Source: RYN-230 sp963704995 (lineage in GTDB: Bacteria; Actinomycetota; Actinomycetes; Streptosporangiales; Streptosporangiaceae). From it: DNA of 64,000 nt. The notes beneath the pieces were generated by a model that was not told where the DNA came from, searched no databases, and saw nothing but the letters and a program-made list of their open reading frames with translations. Below, piece after piece: positions 9,871 to 18,184 of this stretch. Location of the stretch: positions 1 through 64,000 of the forward strand of contig CAVPIM010000014.1 of the NCBI GenBank assembly GCA_963704995.1, written 5' to 3'. Position 1 is the first letter of the stretch, and each line of letters opens with the position of its first letter. Both the position numbers and the translations under genes were made by a program.

Positions 9871-10179
9871 GTGACCGGCTTGGTCTGGCTCAACGTGCCC
9901 CTGGTGGTTCTGGCCTTCCTGGCCATCGTCGGGATCCCGCTCTGGATGACGTTCAAGCGTCCTGACCGGCACCCCGACTACGCCGAGGCCCGGGCGCATT
10001 TCCGGGCCAAGGAAAGGCGCGGCCGGATCAGCGCCGAAGCGGCGCGGCGGTCCGCGCCGGGACTGGCCGCCGCCCGCCAGCACGCCACGGCCGAGGCCGC
10101 GATCCCGGGCCGCAGGCACTCCGGGTCGGGTCAGGGCCGCCGGCCCCACCAGGCCGAGCGTTCCCCCCGCTCCGCCTGA
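9871..10179 (+). CDS. Small single-pass membrane protein, paralogue of the 62202 gene
   Basis: A 102-residue protein starting at GTG 9871 behind a strong AGGAGG. One membrane helix spans about residues 7-27 (WLNVPLVVLAFLAIVGIPLW), followed by a basic, Ala/Arg-rich cytosolic tail. It aligns without gaps over its first 46 residues to the protein encoded at 62202-62480: IVGIPLWMT at 19-27, PDY at 35-37, EAR at 39-41, H43 and RA at 45-46 are shared. I do not recognise a named family. The next gene, convergent with it, is a Ser/Thr kinase, and nothing in the context fixes a function. Confidence 0.8.
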   Translation: MTGLVWLNVPLVVLAFLAIVGIPLWMTFKRPDRHPDYAEARAHFRAKERRGRISAEAARRSAPGLAAARQHATAEAAIPGRRHSGSGQGRRPHQAERSPRSA

Positions 10180-10202
10180 CCCGGCCCGGGCCCATCCGCG
10201 GT

Positions 10203-12827
10203 TCAGGGCAGGCTGTCCACCCGTACCGCCTGGACCTGAGCCGACCCGGTGTTCGCGACGAGCAGGGTGCCGCGGCTGACCGCGAACTGCCGGGGCTGCA
10301 CGCCGGACGGGACGTAGCCGAGCAGGGCCGGCTTACGGGCCAGCGCCTTGCTCACGCTGACCACCGCGAGGTTGGCCGTGGACCCCGGCTGGGCCTGCTT
10401 GTTGGAGTCGGCGACCACGATGCGTGATCCGTGGCTGACGACGGCCAGCCCGAGCGGTGACTGGCCGAGCGCGACGCGGGCCAGGAGGGCGTGCCCGGGA
10501 TCGCTCAGCAGCCTGGCGGTCGAGAACCCGAGCAGGGCGTTGGAGCCAGCCGTGGTCAGCCACAGATTCTGGCCGCCCGCCGAGAAGGCGATCCGGTTGG
10601 GCTTGCACCCGGCTGGCACCTTCTTGATCACGCTGGAGGCTCCGGGATGCTGCTCCGCCTGGCGCACATCGATGACGCTCAGCCGCCCGGCCCCCGGGGT
10701 GGAGGCCTGGCTGGCCACGTAGGCGTGCTGGCCATCGGGGGGTATCGCGATCCCGATCGGCTGGGGGCCCACCGGGATGAGGCCGACGGCATCACCGGAC
10801 CCGAAGCCGGAGGAGAGCGCGCGCTGCAGGTCGAATACCCCCACGCTGGCGCTGTTCTGGAAGGTGACGAAGGCGAAGCGCCCGTCCGGCGTGATGGCCA
10901 CGTCCTCCGCGTGCGCCTGGCCCGGGCTGGTCAGCGACCCCATCGCGGCGGCCCCCGCCCGCTGCTCGAGGTCGCTGACCCGGAACACGGTGATCCCGCT
11001 GCCGCCGGTGACGACCAGGAAGTGCCCGTCCGGGGTGAGCGCCTCCCCCTGGGCGTGGCCCAGCGGGGCACTGTCCCACATCCCGACCGGGACGGACTTC
11101 CGAGTGTTCATCACGCTGAGCCCGCTGCCGGCGCCGGACACGAACGCGAAGCCGGGAGTGACCGCCACGTCGAACGGGTGCCCGCTGGCGGAGACCATGT
11201 GGCTGGTGACGTGACTGAGCTGCGACACCCGGGCCGTCTGGGTGGTGCAGCCGGGCAGCGCCAGCGGCGGCAGCGACTGGGACGACCCGACGGTCTTGTC
11301 GCCGGATGAGAAGGGCTTGGCCACGAAGACCACAACCGCCCCGAGGATCACCACGGCGGCCAGCGCGAGGAGTGCCCACCGGCCCCGGCGCGGGCGGGCC
11401 GGGGCGGGCGGCGGCGGGGTCCGCCGGCTGAAGCCCGGTGTCGGCCCGGCCGGCGGCGGGGTCCGCCGGCTGAAACCGGGCGCCGGCCCGGCCGGACGGG
11501 CCGGGGAGCCCGGGCCGGCGGGGGAGACATCCTGGGTCGCATCGGGTGGCTCCGGGGTGCTCGCCGCGGCGGTGGCGGCCCGGCGCGGGCCCGCGTCAGG
11601 CGGCCCTGGCTCCCGCGGCCGCCGCTCGCCGTACAGGGCCTCCCACGGCGCGGGCTCACCGGCCGGGGACTCACCCGGCGGGGCCGCATGCGGCGGGGAC
11701 TCACCCCGGCGGGCCCCGTGCGCCGGCGGCTCAGGCGGGGCGGACTCGCTGGAGGCGGGACCGGCGAGCTGGGTGGCGGGGCCGACGGGGAAGGCGGCCG
11801 GAGGCTGTCCGGGCCCGGGCTCATCCGGGGCCGCGGCGGGGGCGTCCGCGGCCGGGGCAGGCCACGGATCCCCGGGGATCGCGGGCACGGCCTGCGTGGC
11901 CTCGCGGGGCGGCGGCTCCGGGACGGCCCCGGCCGTTCCCGGGCCGGTCCCGGACGAGTCCAGCCCGCAGGCCCGGCGCAGCGCGACAGCGAACTCGGGG
12001 CAGGTGGCGTACCGGTCCGTGGGGACCTTGGCCAGGGCCTTGGCCATGACCTCGTCCACGGCCGCGGGCAGGTCGGGGCGGCGGCTGGTCAGCGTGGGCG
12101 GCGTGGCGGAGATCTGGGCCCACATGACCGCGATCGACTCGTCCCGGACGAACGGTGGCTGGCCGGTGAGCATGGTGTATGCGGAGCAGGCCAGCGCGTA
12201 CTCATCAGTGCGCCCATCCACCGCCCGGGCTTCGATCTGCTCGGGCGCGATGTAGTCCAGGGTGCCCAGGAACTGGCCGGTCGAGGTCAGCGCGCTGACA
12301 GACAGGGCCCGCTTGCTCAGGCCGAAGTCGGAGAGGTACGCGTGGCCGGGGTGGTCTCCCCCGCCTGCGGCATCCAGCAGGATGTTGCCCGGCTTGACGT
12401 CCCGGTGGACCAGGCCGTGCGAATGCGCCGCCTCCAGGGCCGCGGCGACCTGGGTGATGATGTGACAGGCCCGCGCCGCGGGCATCGGCCCCGCCGTCTC
12501 GACGAGGGCCTGCACGTTCGGCCCCTGCACGAAGCGCATCGCGATGAACAGCACCCCGTCGGCCTCGCCGGCCTCGAAGATCGGGATGATGTTGGGATGG
12601 TTGACCGCGGCCGCGGTGCGCGATTCCCGGATGAACCGCTGCCGGAACGCCTCGTCCCGGGCCAGTTCGGGCGTCAGCACCTTGATCGCGACCGGGCGCT
12701 CCAGCCGGGTGTCGTAGGCGCGGTAGACCACGGCCATGCCACCCCGGCCGATCTGCTCGTCCAGCCGGTACCCGGCCAGGCGGGATCCGACACCGGGCCC
12801 GCCAAATGCCGGGGTCTCGTCAGCCAC
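10203..12827 (-). CDS. Membrane Ser/Thr protein kinase with extracellular beta-propeller
   Basis: A PknB-type receptor kinase of 874 residues. The start is set at GTG 12827 (VADETPAFGG) because AGGGGG precedes it and the paralogue at 27093 starts at the matching codon. Kinase motifs are GRGGMAVVY, catalytic Lys49 in VAIKV, HRDVKPGN at about 141-148, DFG at 167-169 and YIAPEQ near 193. A Pro/Gly-rich linker with two copies of PGFSRRTPPP leads to one helix at about 481-503 (WALLALAAVVILGAVVVFV). The outside part is a YncE-like propeller (DVAVTPGFAFV, EALTPDGHFLVV, DVAITPDGRFAFV, PIGIAIPPDGQHAYV), usually seven-bladed. It should sense an envelope signal and phosphorylate cytosolic targets. No obvious substrate gene is adjacent to this copy. 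Confidence 0.93.
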   Translation of the reverse strand: MADETPAFGGPGVGSRLAGYRLDEQIGRGGMAVVYRAYDTRLERPVAIKVLTPELARDEAFRQRFIRESRTAAAVNHPNIIPIFEAGEADGVLFIAMRFVQGPNVQALVETAGPMPAARACHIITQVAAALEAAHSHGLVHRDVKPGNILLDAAGGGDHPGHAYLSDFGLSKRALSVSALTSTGQFLGTLDYIAPEQIEARAVDGRTDEYALACSAYTMLTGQPPFVRDESIAVMWAQISATPPTLTSRRPDLPAAVDEVMAKALAKVPTDRYATCPEFAVALRRACGLDSSGTGPGTAGAVPEPPPREATQAVPAIPGDPWPAPAADAPAAAPDEPGPGQPPAAFPVGPATQLAGPASSESAPPEPPAHGARRGESPPHAAPPGESPAGEPAPWEALYGERRPREPGPPDAGPRRAATAAASTPEPPDATQDVSPAGPGSPARPAGPAPGFSRRTPPPAGPTPGFSRRTPPPPAPARPRRGRWALLALAAVVILGAVVVFVAKPFSSGDKTVGSSQSLPPLALPGCTTQTARVSQLSHVTSHMVSASGHPFDVAVTPGFAFVSGAGSGLSVMNTRKSVPVGMWDSAPLGHAQGEALTPDGHFLVVTGGSGITVFRVSDLEQRAGAAAMGSLTSPGQAHAEDVAITPDGRFAFVTFQNSASVGVFDLQRALSSGFGSGDAVGLIPVGPQPIGIAIPPDGQHAYVASQASTPGAGRLSVIDVRQAEQHPGASSVIKKVPAGCKPNRIAFSAGGQNLWLTTAGSNALLGFSTARLLSDPGHALLARVALGQSPLGLAVVSHGSRIVVADSNKQAQPGSTANLAVVSVSKALARKPALLGYVPSGVQPRQFAVSRGTLLVANTGSAQVQAVRVDSLP

Positions 12828-13088
12828 CGCGGCCCCCTGCCCACGCGTGCCGAAGCTCAAGCCCCGGGAGTTCCTCTGGTCACAGTGATTACCTGGGGTA
12901 CTTTACTTTCCCTTGATCCATGGTTCCCGCTCATCCGCCCGGCCGAACGGCGTCAGGGGCTTCGATAGTCATTCGTTGCCTGCCGGCCAGGGGGACCACA
13001 CAGCCCGGCCCGGGAAGTGTCTTCTCCAGCCGGGATGGCCAGTTTAAGCTCCGCGTGAGGGCCACCGGCCTCCCGCGAGGTGATGACC
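12828..13088. promoter_or_regulatory. Divergent intergenic region between kinase and ATPase genes
   Basis: About 260 bases with the lowest local GC around 12880-12920 (GATTACCTGGGGTACTTTAC and neighbours). Promoters for the leftward kinase and the rightward ATPase must lie here. I cannot assign convincing -35/-10 pairs. GCGAGG at 13075-13080 is the probable ribosome site for the ATPase. Confidence 0.4.
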
Positions 13089-14588
13089 ATGTCCCGTCCG
13101 GCTCCACAGCTTCCCGCCCCGGCCGCCATCGATTTCGGCGCCCCATCGGCGGAACGGGATATCGAGCGGGGGCTGGAAGAATACTTCGTGGAATCCGAGG
13201 CCTACAACCGTGTCCGCTCCGGTGCGAAACGGATCGTGGTCGGCAACCGGGGCATCGGCAAGAGCGCCATTTTCCAGGTCCTGGCCCGCCGCGAGCGTGA
13301 TGAGGGCAGCTACGTTATCGAACTGTCCCCGGAGGACTACTCCTATGAGCTGCTGAGCCAGACCATGGCCAGCGAGGGCAGCGGGTCCTGGGCCAAGCTC
13401 GGCGCCTACGCCGTGGCCTGGAAGTACCTCATCTACGTGCTGATCATGAAGGAGGTTTCCCGGCGCAAGGTCCACCTGAAGAAGGGCGAGGCGTCCCGCA
13501 TCTACAAATACATCCGGGACCACCACGCCAACGACAATGCCAGCAAGCTGTCCGCGCTGGTCTCCTACCTGAAGCGGATGGAAGGACTGAAGATCGGGAA
13601 GTACGAGGCCAGCGTCAAAACCCGGGAACTGGAAAGGCTCTACAAGCTGGAGGAGATCCACCATCTCCTGCCCGGCCTGCGGGAGATCGCGAGCCAGCGC
13701 CGGATCATCGTGCTGGTGGACGAGCTGGACCGCGGCTGGGACTCCTCGGAGGATGCTCAGGCGTTCGTCGCGGGCCTGTTCCAGGCCTGCCTGTCGGTCA
13801 ACTCGCTGCACGACGACCTGCGGGTGTACATCTCGCTCCGGCAAGAACTGTACGACGACGTCCCGGCGCTGTACGAGGACGCGCAGAAGTACCGGGACCT
13901 GATCGAGAACATCCACTGGAGCGAGGCGTCCCTGCTCAAGCTCATGGCCAACCGGATCCGGCACTCACTCCCCGCGCTGGCCGACCGGGACGACCAGGAC
14001 TGCTGGAACTACCTGTTCGCGGCGCCGCCCGGGCAGGCGAGGGCCCGGTCCTTCGGATACATGATCGAGCGGACCCTGTACCGGCCCCGGGAGATCATCC
14101 AGTTCAGCACCCAGGTGATCGAGTGCGCCCAGTACGGGAGGACCGGGCCGCCCTGGCCCTACGGCACGATCACGGAGGCGGAGAGCCTGTACTCCGCGGA
14201 CCGGGTCAGGGACATCGCCGCCGAGTACCGTTTCCAGTGGCCAGGGCTGCTCAGCGTCGTCGAGGCCTTCCGCGGGCAGCCCCGGGTCATCGCGCGCGAC
14301 GACCTCGAGCTGCTGGCGCTGGGCCTCATCACCCGGGAGATCCCGTCGGCCGGGACCGGCGGCTGGCTGGACGAGAGCACCCCGGACGGGCTGATCGAGA
14401 TCCTGTGGCAGGTGGGCCTGCTGCTGGCCGAGGCCGACCCGGGCCGCGGTTCCGCCGCCCAGGCTGGTCCCGCCGCCCCCGCCAGCGCGCCCTTCCTCGG
14501 CCCGCACCAGGCCCGCCAGCTCAGCCTGGCCACGGCCCAGCGTTTCCAGGTCCATCCCATGTTCCGGGCGTACCTGGGCACCAGCTAG
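13089..14588 (+). CDS. P-loop ATPase, Sll1717-like family
   Basis: A soluble ATPase of 499 residues from ATG 13089, preferred over GTG 13080 and ATG 13083 because GCGAGG is best spaced for it. Walker A is VVGNRGIGKSAIF with Lys58, and Walker B is RIIVLVDELDRGWDSSEDA near 203-217. A charged helical stretch separates them. C-terminal to Walker B are SLRQELYDDVPALYEDAQKYRDLIENIHW, which looks like a sensor region, and a winged-helix-like end (LDESTPDGLIEILWQVGLL). The layout fits the Sll1717-type STAND-related ATPases, usually encoded alone and of unknown role; some STAND relatives act in phage defence. No toxin or nuclease gene is adjacent. Its stop shares a CTAG palindrome with the convergent lactonase gene. 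Confidence 0.75.
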   Translation: MSRPAPQLPAPAAIDFGAPSAERDIERGLEEYFVESEAYNRVRSGAKRIVVGNRGIGKSAIFQVLARRERDEGSYVIELSPEDYSYELLSQTMASEGSGSWAKLGAYAVAWKYLIYVLIMKEVSRRKVHLKKGEASRIYKYIRDHHANDNASKLSALVSYLKRMEGLKIGKYEASVKTRELERLYKLEEIHHLLPGLREIASQRRIIVLVDELDRGWDSSEDAQAFVAGLFQACLSVNSLHDDLRVYISLRQELYDDVPALYEDAQKYRDLIENIHWSEASLLKLMANRIRHSLPALADRDDQDCWNYLFAAPPGQARARSFGYMIERTLYRPREIIQFSTQVIECAQYGRTGPPWPYGTITEAESLYSADRVRDIAAEYRFQWPGLLSVVEAFRGQPRVIARDDLELLALGLITREIPSAGTGGWLDESTPDGLIEILWQVGLLLAEADPGRGSAAQAGPAAPASAPFLGPHQARQLSLATAQRFQVHPMFRAYLGTS

Positions 14589-15415
14589 CCGGGTCCCGGC
14601 CGGGACCGGCCCGCGCGGGCGGCCAGTTCGGCGGTGAGCGCGGGCCAGGCGTCCGGGTCGTGCCCGGGCACCAGCCGGTAGCCGCGCTGCGCGGCGATCC
14701 GCTTGAGCTTGCGGATCTGGGCCACGCTCTGCTCCGCCGGGGCCCCGATCCGGCCGCCCACGGCGACCTCCTGGTCGATGTTCTCGGTCAGGTCGGCCGC
14801 GTCGAAGGCGAACACGAAGCCCCCGCCGCCCGCGGACGGGTCGATCCGGACCACGAAGCTCTGGTGACCGGGCGTGTGCCCGGCGGTCAGCACGGCGGTC
14901 ACGCCGGGTGCGATCTCGGCGTCGCCCTCGGCGGCCCGCCAGTCGATCCGCGGATCGTCGAAGTCCACCCGGTAGATGCCGTTCTCCTCCGGCCCGGGCG
15001 GGCTGGACAGCCCGTAGCCGAGTTCGGCCCGCTGGATGTGCACCGGAACCCGGCCGGCGAAGTGCTTCAGGCCGCCGGCGTGGTCGTAGTGCAGGTGGCT
15101 GACGGCGACCGCGTGGATGTCGTCCAGGTCCACCCCGGCCGCGTCCAGCGCCTCGGGCAACGGCTCTCCCGGGCCGGGCAGCACCGGCTGGACCAGCGGG
15201 TCCCCGTGGAACCGGGCGCGCAGCGCCGGGTCGGTGATCAGCGCGGTGTTGTAGCCGGTGTCCAGCAGCAGCCAGCCGCCGTCGCACAGCAGCAGCACGC
15301 CGGGGACCGGCTCGCGGAGCATCTGCTGGTCAGACGCCCCCTCCACGGACACGGACTTGGGCAGGTCCGCCCAGCCCAGGGTGAGCGGCACGATGCGGCG
15401 GACTCCGGCCCTCAC
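14585..15415 (-). CDS. Metallo-beta-lactamase-fold hydrolase, N-acyl-homoserine-lactonase-like
   Basis: A 276-residue metallohydrolase starting at GTG 15415 behind GGGAGGGAG. The dinuclear zinc site is complete: His107, His109, Asp111 and His112 in SHLHYDHAGG, His180 in AGHTPGHQ, Asp205 in FAFDAAD and His252 in VPGHDPD. Length and motif spacing match AiiA-type lactonases, which open the lactone ring of quorum-sensing signals. However, many proteins of this group act on other lactones or esters, so the substrate is an inference. The stop codon overlaps the stop of the convergent ATPase gene. A GC hairpin lies between its start and the G1 peptidase gene. Confidence 0.85.
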   Translation of the reverse strand: MRAGVRRIVPLTLGWADLPKSVSVEGASDQQMLREPVPGVLLLCDGGWLLLDTGYNTALITDPALRARFHGDPLVQPVLPGPGEPLPEALDAAGVDLDDIHAVAVSHLHYDHAGGLKHFAGRVPVHIQRAELGYGLSSPPGPEENGIYRVDFDDPRIDWRAAEGDAEIAPGVTAVLTAGHTPGHQSFVVRIDPSAGGGGFVFAFDAADLTENIDQEVAVGGRIGAPAEQSVAQIRKLKRIAAQRGYRLVPGHDPDAWPALTAELAARAGRSRPGPG

Positions 15416-15448
15416 GGCTTCTCCCTCCCGGCTTCCTGGCGCAATTGT

Positions 15449-15483
15449 GGCCCCCGGCGCGGCGATGCCGTGGGCCGGGGGCC
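15449..15483 (-). terminator. GC hairpin upstream of the lactonase gene
   Basis: GGCCCCCGGC at 15449-15458 pairs perfectly with GCCGGGGGCC at 15474-15483 across a 15-base loop. It may act with the adjacent hairpin at 15511 to end leftward transcripts from the G1 peptidase gene. Confidence 0.4.
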
Positions 15484-15510
15484 GTCCAGCCGGGCCGGGA
15501 ACATGGATCA

Positions 15511-15538
15511 GCCCCGGCGACGCCGTCGTCGCCGGGGC
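15511..15538 (-). terminator. Terminator hairpin after the G1 peptidase gene
   Basis: A perfect 12-base stem, GCCCCGGCGACG with CGTCGCCGGGGC, encloses a CCGT tetraloop. It starts 16 bases beyond the leftward stop at 15555. There is no T-tract, as is common in high-GC actinomycetes. Confidence 0.65.
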
Positions 15539-15554
15539 CGCTCCGGTCAGGCGG

Positions 15555-16361
15555 TCAGTTAGCTCTCAGCCAGGTGACCTTGAAGCTGTTCCCGCCACTG
15601 AGCGAGGAGACCGAGTCCTTATCCCGCCCGGCGCTGTCCGCCATGATGATCTGCGTCGGGCTGAAGGTCCCGATCGCCGAGCCATTCACGGTGGCGCTCT
15701 TGAAGGTAACCGGGCTGAAGTGGGCCAGGGGCAGGATGCCGCCGCTGGCCGTGCAGCACGGTGCTTCCGCGATGACCTCGGCGGAGGAGTTCGCCGCACC
15801 GGAGAGCGACGCCGTGATGGTGTGGCTCCAGCCCTTGGTGGTGTCCTTCAGGACCAGCGTGTAACTGCTGCCGCCGTTGAAGGTGACGGAGCCGTAGAAC
15901 TGGTCCCCCGGGCTCACCGGGTTGCTGAAGTTGACCGGGTAGGCCGGGTACATCTCGTACCAGGAGTAGTACTGGGGGGAACTGCCGGAGCAGTCCACCT
16001 CGCTGCCGGTCTGCTCAACGGTGCTGCTGTTGTAGCCGTCGAGGCCGACCCAGAAGCTGGAGTACTTGGCCGTGCCGCTGCAGGTGCCGGTCGGCTCGTT
16101 CCACGTCGCGGACACGCTCTTGTAGGTGCCGCTGGCGGCGGCGTAGCCGGACCAGTTGCTGCTCGTAGCCGCGTTCGCCGGGCCGCCGTGCGCGACTAGG
16201 GGCCTGGTGCCGTGGCCGGCCGGGCGGATGAGATGCACGGCGGGCCTGACCAGGTGAGTAGCGTGCTGTGCGGCTGGTGCCGCGGAGGCCGTTCCGGCCG
16301 CCGCCACCGACCCGAGCACGAGGCCCAGACCAGCGAGCGGGATGCACCATCTCCGTAACAT
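15555..16361 (-). CDS. Secreted G1-family (eqolisin) glutamic peptidase
   Basis: A 268-residue exported protein. ATG 16361 has a strong GGAGGAG five bases upstream. A signal peptide covers about residues 1-28 (basic MLRRW, hydrophobic core, TASAAPAA cleavage region). A His-rich propeptide-like stretch follows. The mature part begins near SSNWSGYAAASGTYKSVSATW, the standard G1 beginning. Catalytic residues of the family are a Gln and a Glu: Gln117 in TVEQTGSEVDC and Glu195 in SSAEVIAEAP fit them. FWVGLDGYNSSTVEQ and WYEMYPAYP are also family-typical. G1 peptidases are acid endopeptidases known mainly from fungi and less often from bacteria. A role in extracellular proteolysis at low pH is inferred. 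An AT-rich stretch upstream (16460-16515) probably holds its promoter. Confidence 0.88.
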   Translation of the reverse strand: MLRRWCIPLAGLGLVLGSVAAAGTASAAPAAQHATHLVRPAVHLIRPAGHGTRPLVAHGGPANAATSSNWSGYAAASGTYKSVSATWNEPTGTCSGTAKYSSFWVGLDGYNSSTVEQTGSEVDCSGSSPQYYSWYEMYPAYPVNFSNPVSPGDQFYGSVTFNGGSSYTLVLKDTTKGWSHTITASLSGAANSSAEVIAEAPCCTASGGILPLAHFSPVTFKSATVNGSAIGTFSPTQIIMADSAGRDKDSVSSLSGGNSFKVTWLRAN

Positions 16362-16512
16362 GTAGCTCCTCCTGCGGTAGCTGGGGCGCAGTGATGCTGG
16401 GCGGGCAATGTCGTTGCCGGGACTCGGCACCGCTGCTGGGGTTGCCGTGACGGTACGATGCGTGATGGTAAACAAGAAACCATTGACTGGTAAAGCTCTA
16501 GTAATTAAACGG

Positions 16513-17175
16513 TCATCCAGTGGGCTGGCTAGCGCGCCCGAGCGGGTCCGCGCGCAGGTCAGAGAGGTCCACGACCCGGTCGCAGCGCTGCGCGACTTCC
16601 GGGTCGTGGGTGGCCAGCACGAGCGAGGTGCCCGTCTCGGCGAGGCCCAGCATCTGGCTGAGGACCAGCTCCCGCGAGGCGCTGTCCTGCTCGGCGGTCG
16701 GCTCATCGGCGACGAGCACGGCGGGCCGGGTGGCCAGGGCCCGCGCGACCGCCACCCGCTGCTGCTGCCCGCCGGACAGCTCATCGGCCAGCTGCGCGGC
16801 GTGCTCGGCCAGTCCCAGCGAGGCCAGCGCCTCGTGGGCCGCCGCTGCGGCCTGGGCGGGCGGCAGGCCCGCGGCGAACAGCGTGATCTCGATGTTCTCC
16901 GTGGCGGTGAGCAGGGACACCAGGCCGTGGCCCTGGAGCACGGTGGCCAGGCCCGGCGGCACCTGCCCCGGGACGACGGGGACCCCGTCGAGCAGCACCT
17001 GCCCGGCGGCGGGCGCGGCCAGGCCAGCCAGCAGGGCGAGCAGGCTGGTCTTGCCCGAGCCGGACGGCCCGACCACGGCCACCCGCTCGCCCGGGCCGAC
17101 CGTGAGGTCGAAGTCACTCAGCAGCAGCCGGCCGCCGATCTCGTAGCGCAGGCCCCGGGCCTCGAGCACGCTCAC
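16513..17175 (-). CDS. ABC transporter ATP-binding protein (third gene of FtsX-type operon)
   Basis: A 220-residue ATPase of the MacB/LolD type, starting at GTG 17175, whose GTGA overlaps the stop of the preceding ATPase gene. It has Walker A GPSGSGKTS, Q-loop region VLQGHGLVS, signature LSGGQQQRVAVARAL, Walker B AVLVADEPT (with Glu) and switch His in LATHD. After the fold it ends in a short tail. It probably energises, with the second ATPase, the large permease encoded first in the operon. Two ATPases for one FtsX-like permease suggest a heterodimeric motor. Confidence 0.92.
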   Translation of the reverse strand: MSVLEARGLRYEIGGRLLLSDFDLTVGPGERVAVVGPSGSGKTSLLALLAGLAAPAAGQVLLDGVPVVPGQVPPGLATVLQGHGLVSLLTATENIEITLFAAGLPPAQAAAAAHEALASLGLAEHAAQLADELSGGQQQRVAVARALATRPAVLVADEPTAEQDSASRELVLSQMLGLAETGTSLVLATHDPEVAQRCDRVVDLSDLRADPLGRASQPTG

Positions 17176-18184
17176 CGGCCCGCCCCCGGATCCGCCTGGC
17201 CATCAGGGTGCGGCTCGCCGCCAGGGCCCGGCTCGCCACCAGGGCCCGGCTGGCCGGCGGGGCCCGCGAGGCCGGCCGGATCCACCTGGTGCAGGAAAAC
17301 GCCATGCTCGTAGCGCTCGGCCCGGGCCAGCGATCCGGCCGGGAACAGGTCAGTCAGCTCGGCCGGCAGCTGCAGCGTCCCGTCCCGGCCCACCACCACG
17401 TACTCCTGCCCGGCCAGGCCCTCGGCGCCGACCCGGCCGTCCCGGATGGTGATCGTGCGGCCCAGCGCGGCCGCCACGGCCGCGTCGTGGGTCACCGCGA
17501 CCACGGTCGTGCCCAGGCTGGTGTTCGCGTCCCGGATCAGCTCGATCACGGCGCCGGCCGACACCGGGTCGAGCTGGGTCGTCGGCTCGTCGGCGAGCAG
17601 CAGCCCGGGCTCGTTGGCCAGCGCGACGGCGAGCGCGAGCCGCTGCTGCTCACCCCCGGAGAGCGGCCCGCCCGCCGGTGGGCCGCGCCGGCCAGGCCGA
17701 CCCGGTCCAGCAGTTCAGTGGCCCGCCTGCGCCGGTCCGCCGCGCTCCGCCGGGCAGGTGCCTGGGTGAACATCAGGTTGCCCAGGGCCGTCTGGTACGG
17801 CAGCAGGTTGCGGGCCGGGTTCTGCAGCAGCAGGCCCACCTCGTCCAGCCGGAACCGGGCCAGTGCGCCCGTGCCGAGCTCGGTCAGCCGCCGCCCGTTG
17901 ATCTCTACCCGGCCCGCGGTCGGCCGCAGCAGCCCGGCGAGATGCCAGAGCAGGGTGGTCTTGCCCGCGCCGGACGGGCCGAGCAGCGCCACCATTTCCC
18001 CGGGCCGGACGGTCAGGTCAACCCCGCGCAGCGCGGCCACCTCGGAGCCCGGGGTGCCGTAGACGTGCACCAGGTTGTCGCAGCGGACGACGGGCGGCCG
18101 GCTGGCCAGTGGCTGGCCGCCCGGCGGCCGGGCCGCGGAGGACGCGGCTGGGGACGGGGGTCCGCCGGATGCGGGCCGGGTCAC
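17172..18184 (-). CDS. ABC transporter ATP-binding protein (second gene of operon), one frame break
   Basis: GTG 18184 overlaps the permease stop (GTGA). About 30 Pro/Ala-rich residues precede a MacB-type ATPase: CDNLVHVYGTPGSEVAALRGV, Walker A GPSGAGKTTLL and Q-loop LLLQNPARNLLPY. A shift of one base near 17672-17680 follows, exactly between HRRAG and the signature LSGGEQQRLALAVALANEPG. Walker B LLLADEPTTQLD and His in AVTHDAAVAAALG lie in the second frame. The C-terminus carries about 80 extra residues ending in a Gly/Pro-rich repeat (GPGGEPGPGGEPHPDG). All ATPase motifs are intact apart from the shift, which may be a sequence error. Confidence 0.88.

Noticed and set aside
10491..12968. Several long open frames antisense to the kinase gene
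   Set aside because: Their translations have the repetitive Arg/Gly/Pro composition of shadow frames, while the leftward frame has every kinase motif.
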